Source of the DNA: Desulfovibrionaceae bacterium
GTDB lineage: Bacteria > Desulfobacterota > Desulfovibrionia > Desulfovibrionales > Desulfovibrionaceae
NCBI GenBank assembly: GCA_009783115.1
Contig: WRHT01000039.1
Coordinates: 1-9,799 of the forward strand
Length of the DNA: 9,799 bases
Reading direction: 5' to 3'
Shown: in pieces, positions 5,254 through 9,799 of the stretch
Numbering within the stretch: the stretch's first letter is position 1
Layout of the letters: the number at the start of each line of letters is the position of its first letter
Translations under genes and position numbers: made by a program
The notes under the pieces: model-generated
Database searches by the model: none
Seen by the model: the letters and a program-made list of their open reading frames with translations, nothing else
Told to the model about the DNA's origin: nothing

Positions 5254-6483
5254 ATGGGACTGAACGAAACTCCCGCCGCGAACAGAATCCACATCGCCTT
5301 TTTCGGACGCCGGAACACCGGCAAATCGAGCCTGGTAAACGCGGTAACCGGCCAGGATCTGGCCGTGGTTTCCGAGGTGAAAGGCACCACCACCGATCCG
5401 GTGCGCAAGGCCATGGAACTCCTGCCCCTGGGTCCTGTCCTGATCACCGATACCCCCGGCATTGACGACGAAGGGCCTCTCGGAGAACTGCGCATGCGCC
5501 GGACCAGGCAGGAGCTTAACAAGACCGACGTGGCGGTTCTGGTGCTGGACGCCTCGGAAAAAACAGCGGACGGCGGTCTCCTCCAGGACGCTGAAAAGGA
5601 ACTCCTCGACATTTTCCAGGCCAAGGGCATCCCCTGCGTCATCGCCGCCAACAAAAGCGATTTGCTGGAAGGAAGCCCGGAGGGATTGCCCGGCGGAGCC
5701 ATTACGGTAAGCGCCAAAAACGGCGATAACATTCCGGCGCTCAAAGAGCGGATCGCCGCCCTGGCGGCGACCGGGGAACCCCCAACCCGGCTGGTTGGCG
5801 ACCTCATCCAGCCTGCTGACCTAGTGCTGCTGGTAACACCCATTGACCAGTCCGCGCCCAAGGGCCGCCTGATCCTCCCCCAGCAGCAGACTATCCGGGA
5901 CATCTTGGAAGCCGGGGGCGTGGCCGTGGCGGCACAAGAAGGACAATTGCGGGAAACCATGAAACACCTTGGCAAAAAACCCAGCCTGGTGGTCACCGAC
6001 AGCCAGGTTTTCGCCGAAGTGGCCGCCGAACTGCCACCGGAGATCCCGCTGACTTCCTTTTCCATCTTGTTCGCCCGCTACAAGGGCGGTCTGGAAAGCG
6101 CGGCTCGCGGCCTCACGGTCCTGGACCATCTTAGATCCGGCGACAAGATCCTCATCGCCGAAGGCTGCACCCACCACCGCCAATGCGAAGACATCGGCAC
6201 GGTGAAGCTTCCCCGCTGGATAAAAAATTACCGCACCGTGGAACCGGAATTCTGTTTTTGTTCCGGCGGAGAATTCCCGGAAGATCTCTCCGCGTACGCC
6301 CTGATCATCCACTGCGGCGGTTGCATGCTGAACGACAGAGAAATGCAGTACCGCCGCCGCTGCGCCGAGGATCAGCTCATCCCCTTTACCAACTACGGCA
6401 TGGTCATCGCCCAGGTTCAGGGAATTTTGCGGCGGAGCCTGGCCGTATTTTCCCTTCAGCTCACGCCGCCTCCAGACGCTTGA
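5254..6483 (+). CDS. hydF: [FeFe]-hydrogenase maturation GTPase and scaffold HydF
   Basis: Cytoplasmic scaffold on which the [2Fe] subcluster of the H-cluster is completed before transfer to HydA. The 409-residue product has a Ras-like GTPase domain at about 10-170: P-loop GRRNTGKS (18-25), switch Thr in KGTTTDP (44-49), DTPG (66-69), NKSD (133-136) and SAK (153-155). A dimerisation domain follows. The C-terminal cluster-binding domain has C305-T-H307 and H353-C354-G-G-C357, which fits the HydF signature CxH-x(44-53)-HCxxC with 45 residues between the two His. The start ATG at 5254 has AAAGGA (5243-5248) at spacing 5. It heads the hydF-hydG-hydE operon, 44 bases before hydG. All catalytic and cluster ligands are present, so it should be functional. 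Confidence 0.96.
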   Translation: MGLNETPAANRIHIAFFGRRNTGKSSLVNAVTGQDLAVVSEVKGTTTDPVRKAMELLPLGPVLITDTPGIDDEGPLGELRMRRTRQELNKTDVAVLVLDASEKTADGGLLQDAEKELLDIFQAKGIPCVIAANKSDLLEGSPEGLPGGAITVSAKNGDNIPALKERIAALAATGEPPTRLVGDLIQPADLVLLVTPIDQSAPKGRLILPQQQTIRDILEAGGVAVAAQEGQLRETMKHLGKKPSLVVTDSQVFAEVAAELPPEIPLTSFSILFARYKGGLESAARGLTVLDHLRSGDKILIAEGCTHHRQCEDIGTVKLPRWIKNYRTVEPEFCFCSGGEFPEDLSAYALIIHCGGCMLNDREMQYRRRCAEDQLIPFTNYGMVIAQVQGILRRSLAVFSLQLTPPPDA

Positions 6484-6527
6484 CGCGCTCCTGCCCCGGT
6501 TTTATGTTGCACAACGGAGAACAAATA

Positions 6528-7964
6528 ATGCGTGAAGAAAAAATTCCCGAAAAAAAAGAACCGGCCGGGAGCAGCGATGGGATGTTTATTGACCGGGCAT
6601 ACATTGAAGGCTTGCTGGAAGAGGCCAAAGGGGCCGACGAGCGGACTATCGGCGCCTGCCTGGACAAGGCGGAAAATTTCCAGGGTCTGAACCACCGTGA
6701 AATCGCCGCCCTGCTGGTCAGCGAACGCCCTGAGCACCTGCGGCGCATCCTCGACATCGCCGGCAGGATCAAGCGGCGCATCTACGGCAACCGCATCGTC
6801 ATGTTCGCTCCCCTGTACGTGAGCGATTACTGCGTGAACCGCTGCGCCTATTGCAGCTTTAACAGCGGACATGCTTTCGGACGCCGCCGGCTTACCCTGG
6901 ACGAAGTGCGCGAAGAGGTCGCCATCCTCGAACGGATGGGGCATAAGCGCCTGGCCCTGGAGGCCGGTGAGAACGACCACGAGTGTTCCATCGAGTACAT
7001 CCTTGATTGCATCAAGGCCATTTACGGGCTGAAATTCGAAAACGGGGCCATCCGCCGGGTAAACGTAAACATCGCCGCCACCACCACCGAAAATTACCGC
7101 AGGCTCAAAGAAGCCGGCATCGGCACCTACATCCTTTTCCAGGAAACCTACCATGAGCCCACCTATAACAAAGTCCACCCGACCGGACCTAAAAAGGACT
7201 TCGCCTGGCACCTGAACGCCTTTGACCGCGCCCAGGTGGGAGGCATTGACGATGTGGGCGGCGGCGTGCTTTTCGGCCTGGCCGATCCGCGCTTCGAGGT
7301 TCTTGGGCTGATGATCCACAACGAGCACCTGGAAACCAAATTCGGGACCGGCTTTCACACCATTTCCGTTCCCCGGCTCTGTCCGGCCCAGGGCATGAAC
7401 ATCGGCGACTTTCCCAACCTGGTGGATGATGCCGTCTTCGAAAAAATCGTCGCCGTCATCCGCCTGGCCGTGCCCTTTACAGGCATGATCCTCTCCACCA
7501 GGGAAAACCGCTCCATGCGCAAAAAACTGCTGCAAGCGGGCATCTCCCAGATCAGCGCCGGATCCAGCACCGAGGTTGGCGGCTACGCCAAGCGGGAACA
7601 ACGGGCCAAGGGCAACCCCCAGTTCCTGGTCAACGACGAGCGCAGCGCCCTGGCGATTATTTCTGAACTCATGGAAGACGGATATATTCCCAGCTTCTGC
7701 ACCGCCTGCTACCGGAACGGACGCACCGGCGACCGCTTCATGGCCCTGGCGAAATCCGGGAAGATCGGCAACGTCTGCCTGCCCAACGCCCTGATGACCC
7801 TTTCCGAGTATTCCATGGATTACGGGGATGAAATTTTCCGGAAAAAGGCCGAGGCCATTATTGACCAGGAGATTCCGCATATCGCCGATGAACGGATCCG
7901 GCGGCGGACATTGGAGAACGTGGAAAGGATCCGGGCTTCGGGAGAACGGGATTTCTTTGTCTGA
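6528..7964 (+). CDS. hydG: [FeFe]-hydrogenase maturase HydG, radical SAM tyrosine lyase
   Basis: Splits tyrosine to p-cresol and dehydroglycine, producing the CO and cyanide ligands of the H-cluster as an Fe(CO)(CN) synthon. The 478-residue product has the radical SAM motif C102-VNR-C106-AY-C109 after VMFAPLYVSDY, the TIM-barrel and BATS-like region, and the C-terminal auxiliary-cluster motif C391-TA-C394-x22-C417 diagnostic for HydG against ThiH. GGAGA (6516-6520) precedes the ATG at 6528 by 7 bases. The frame is open further upstream to 6183, but that part is a shadow of hydF. The first ~18 residues are rich in Lys/Glu and probably disordered. Ser follows the third motif Cys where Gly is commoner; the ligands themselves are intact. 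The stop codon is shared with the hydE ribosome site, which points to translational coupling. Confidence 0.96.
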   Translation: MREEKIPEKKEPAGSSDGMFIDRAYIEGLLEEAKGADERTIGACLDKAENFQGLNHREIAALLVSERPEHLRRILDIAGRIKRRIYGNRIVMFAPLYVSDYCVNRCAYCSFNSGHAFGRRRLTLDEVREEVAILERMGHKRLALEAGENDHECSIEYILDCIKAIYGLKFENGAIRRVNVNIAATTTENYRRLKEAGIGTYILFQETYHEPTYNKVHPTGPKKDFAWHLNAFDRAQVGGIDDVGGGVLFGLADPRFEVLGLMIHNEHLETKFGTGFHTISVPRLCPAQGMNIGDFPNLVDDAVFEKIVAVIRLAVPFTGMILSTRENRSMRKKLLQAGISQISAGSSTEVGGYAKREQRAKGNPQFLVNDERSALAIISELMEDGYIPSFCTACYRNGRTGDRFMALAKSGKIGNVCLPNALMTLSEYSMDYGDEIFRKKAEAIIDQEIPHIADERIRRRTLENVERIRASGERDFFV

Positions 7965-7968
7965 GGAG
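7963..7968 (+). promoter_or_regulatory. hydE ribosome binding site overlapping the hydG stop
   Basis: GAGGAG uses the last two bases of the hydG TGA (7962-7964) and sits 6 bases before a GTG at 7975. This selects GTG as the hydE start over an ATG at 7828 deep inside hydG or a TTG at 7957, and suggests coupled translation of the two maturases. Confidence 0.7.
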
Positions 7969-7974
7969 CAGGCG

Positions 7975-8985
7975 GTGCGCGCGCCGCGCCTCAGCGACCG
8001 GGATCTTCTGCGCTTGATTGCCGGCGGGGATCCTGACGAAAACGAGGACCTCTTTGCCCAGGCCCGCAAGGCGCGACAAAAGCATTACGGAAACGGCGTA
8101 TACTTCCGCGGACTTATTGAAATCACCAATTACTGCCGTAACGACTGCTATTACTGCGGTCTGCGCCGCTCCAACGCCAAACTGGAACGCTACCGGCTCT
8201 CCCTGGAGGAAATTCTCGCCTGTTGCCGCGCCGGGGACAGACTCGGCTATAAAACTTTTGTGCTCCAAGGGGGCGATGACCCCAGGCTCAGCGATACGCG
8301 GGCAGTGGAAATAATCTCCGCCATCCGCCGGGAATTTCCCGGACACGCCCTGACCCTGTCCTTCGGCGAACGCAGCCGGGAAAGCTACGCGGCCTTCTTC
8401 GCCGCCGGAGGCAACCGCTATCTCCTGCGCCACGAGAGCGCCTCGGAGGAGCATTACGCGAGGCTCCACCCGCCGGACATGAACCCGGCCAAGCGCAAAG
8501 AATGTCTGCGCAACCTCAAAGATATCGGCTTTCAGACCGGGGCCGGATTTATGGTGGGCTCCCCATTCCAGACCCCGGAAAACCTGCTGGAAGACCTGCG
8601 CTTCCTGGAAGAATTACAACCGCAGATGATCGGCATCGGGCCTTTCATCCCCCATAAGGATACCCCTTTCGGGGAGGACGGAGCCGGAGGTCTGACCCTG
8701 ACCTTGAAGATGATCGCCCTGACCAGGATTATGCTGCCCAAGGCTCTAATCCCGGCCACCACCGCCCTGGGTACCATCGTCCGCGATGGATGGGAGCAAG
8801 GGTTTATGGCCGGGGCCAACGTGATCATGCCCAATCTCACGCCCGCAAGCGCGCGCAGGCTATATGCCCTGTACGACAACAAGGTCTACGCCGGAGATGG
8901 GGCCGAGGCCCTGGATTATCTGGCCGGCAGAATACGCAAAGCCGGATTAACGCCGGAGATGGGCCGGGGCGACGCCCCTAGGTAA
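7975..8985 (+). CDS. hydE: [FeFe]-hydrogenase maturase HydE, radical SAM enzyme
   Basis: Radical SAM enzyme that acts on the HydG-derived iron synthon on the way to the azadithiolate-bridged [2Fe] cluster. The 336-residue product (GTG start at 7975) is near the usual ~350. It carries C54-RND-C58-YY-C61 after GLIEITNY, then the family segments FVLQGGDDPR, FGERSRESYAAFFAAGGNRY and LLRHESASEEHYARLHP, then GFMVGSPFQT and IGIGPFIPHKDTPF. The auxiliary C-terminal cluster cysteines known from Thermotoga HydE are absent; there is no Cys in the tail, and that cluster is dispensable in the family. It is last in the operon, 10 bases after hydG, and converges with hydA across 28 bases. The terminal codons contain a GGGGC-GAC-GCCCC hairpin (8966-8978) but no T run follows it. 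BioB and PylB are related, but the neighbours and segments favour HydE. Confidence 0.95.
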   Translation: MRAPRLSDRDLLRLIAGGDPDENEDLFAQARKARQKHYGNGVYFRGLIEITNYCRNDCYYCGLRRSNAKLERYRLSLEEILACCRAGDRLGYKTFVLQGGDDPRLSDTRAVEIISAIRREFPGHALTLSFGERSRESYAAFFAAGGNRYLLRHESASEEHYARLHPPDMNPAKRKECLRNLKDIGFQTGAGFMVGSPFQTPENLLEDLRFLEELQPQMIGIGPFIPHKDTPFGEDGAGGLTLTLKMIALTRIMLPKALIPATTALGTIVRDGWEQGFMAGANVIMPNLTPASARRLYALYDNKVYAGDGAEALDYLAGRIRKAGLTPEMGRGDAPR

Positions 8986-9013
8986 GCCTTGGCGGCTGGA
9001 CTCAATCTCTTTC

Positions 9014-9799
9014 TCACCTGTGCGGCATGGACCAGGCGCGGTGGTCTGAATGCAACAGGTGGTGCGCTTTGTGGGAGAGAGGCTTTTCCAGGTAGCTGTC
9101 GTACAAGGCCCGCACGGCGGGATTTTCATGGGAATAGCGCAGGGGAGACGAGGCATCCAGGCTGAAGAGCTTATCTCCCCGGACTTCCGCCAGTTCCTGC
9201 CCCATGGCGATGGGCTGGCCGCCGCCGCCCGCGCAGCCGCCAGGACAGGCCATGACCTCCACAAAATCGTATCGCTCCGCGCCGGAGCGGATGGCTTCCA
9301 TCAGTTTGCGGGCATTGCCCAGGCCGCTGGCCACCGCGACTTTAATGACGGAACCGGCGACGTCGAATTCCGCGCTTTTCCAGCCCCGCATGCCCCGTAC
9401 TTTTTTGAAGGCGTCGTCCGTAGGGGGTTTTTGGCCGGTGACCACGCAGTACACGGTGCGCAAAGCCGCTTCCATTACCCCGCCGGTGGCCCCGAAAATG
9501 ACCCCCGCGCCGGTGGCCTGGCCCAGAGGATCATCAAAACCCTCCTCTGGCAAGGCCGTGAGGTTGATGTGTTCGGAGCGGATGAGCCGGGAGAATTCCC
9601 TGGTGGTGAGCACAACGTCCACATCCTGCCCCGCGCCGGCGCTGTTCATGGACGGCAGGGCCGCTTCGTGCTTCTTGGCCACGCAGGGCATGATGGATAC
9701 CACGAAGAGCTTTTGGGGATCGATCTTTTTCGCTTCCGCGAAGTAGGACTTGGCAACGGCCCCGAACATCTGCTGCGGCGACTTGGCGCTGGAGAGGCA
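9014..9799 (-). CDS. hydA: [FeFe] hydrogenase catalytic subunit, C-terminal part (5' end outside window)
   Basis: Catalyses reversible H2 oxidation and proton reduction at the H-cluster. The frame is open to the window edge (upstream residues read CLSSAKSPQQ before the Met at 9769), so the ATG at 9769 is internal. Of the three H-cluster motifs the last two are visible, numbered from that Met: MPCVAKKHEA with Cys29, and EVMACPGGCAGGGGQP with Cys175 and Cys179, the latter bridging to the [2Fe] subcluster. The intervening FGATGGVMEAALR segment is canonical. The first motif (TSCCPAW type) and any N-terminal ferredoxin domains lie outside. The end has the small-subunit-like tail NPAVRALYDSYLEKPLSHKA, fused as in monomeric or multimeric catalytic subunits. 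Group A seems clear; the subgroup (for example bifurcating or respiratory) cannot be told without the N-terminus. It converges with the operon that encodes its maturases. Confidence 0.95.
   Translation of the reverse strand, partial: CLSSAKSPQQMFGAVAKSYFAEAKKIDPQKLFVVSIMPCVAKKHEAALPSMNSAGAGQDVDVVLTTREFSRLIRSEHINLTALPEEGFDDPLGQATGAGVIFGATGGVMEAALRTVYCVVTGQKPPTDDAFKKVRGMRGWKSAEFDVAGSVIKVAVASGLGNARKLMEAIRSGAERYDFVEVMACPGGCAGGGGQPIAMGQELAEVRGDKLFSLDASSPLRYSHENPAVRALYDSYLEKPLSHKAHHLLHSDHRAWSMPHR

Noticed and set aside
8966..8978. GGGGC-GAC-GCCCC hairpin at the end of hydE as a terminator.
   Set aside because: It lies inside the coding sequence and no T run follows on either strand.
1..9799. CRISPR arrays, tRNA or rRNA genes, insertion sequences, replication origins.
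   Set aside because: No regularly spaced repeats, cloverleaf-like segments, rRNA signatures, transposase ORFs or origin-like iterons were seen.

Overview
The window looks like a chromosome segment of a moderately GC-rich, fermentative or sulfate-reducing anaerobe. The best guess is a deltaproteobacterium (Desulfobacterota, Desulfovibrio-like). This rests on the N-terminus of the PpiD-type chaperone, on a complete [FeFe]-hydrogenase maturation set beside a hydrogenase gene, and on the style of the toxin-antitoxin relics. No rRNA, tRNA or marker gene is present, so the taxonomy is inference.

Layout. (1) 1-768, +: the C-terminal two thirds of a eukaryote-like (homodimeric, type II) NADP-dependent isocitrate dehydrogenase, cut by the window edge. 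(2) About 780-2240, almost all on the - strand: a small accessory island of toxin-antitoxin genes and debris. Read along the - strand it holds a 38-codon Phd/YefM-like mini-ORF with its own promoter, inverted repeat and intrinsic terminator; an intact hicA-hicB pair with a near-consensus promoter inside a perfect 19-bp inverted repeat; the last ~75 codons of a P4-type tyrosine recombinase starting directly after the hicB stop; and an Xre-type antitoxin C-terminal half broken by a TGG-to-TAG nonsense change and a one-base deletion near its end. The 38-codon ORF and the broken Xre piece look like the N- and C-terminal halves of one antitoxin family, now separated by hicAB. (3) 2359-4263, +: PpiD-like periplasmic folding chaperone. 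(4) 4340-5155, -: pyridoxine kinase of the Bacillus PdxK (ThiD-like) type. (5) 5254-8985, +: hydF-hydG-hydE, a tight maturation operon. (6) 9014-9799, -: the C-terminal part of the [FeFe] hydrogenase catalytic subunit, convergent with hydE and cut by the window edge.

How the genes work together. HydG (tyrosine lyase making CO and cyanide), HydE (radical SAM enzyme of H-cluster assembly) and HydF (GTPase scaffold) build the [2Fe] subcluster and load it into HydA, whose H-cluster motifs are visible at the right edge. PdxK, divergent from hydF across a 98-bp gap, makes pyridoxal phosphate. The link to H-cluster assembly through PLP-dependent serine hydroxymethyltransferase is only a hypothesis.

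The metabolic genes are ordinary. The second look belongs to the island, with its layered TA remnants and two promoters in which an inverted repeat brackets the -35 box.
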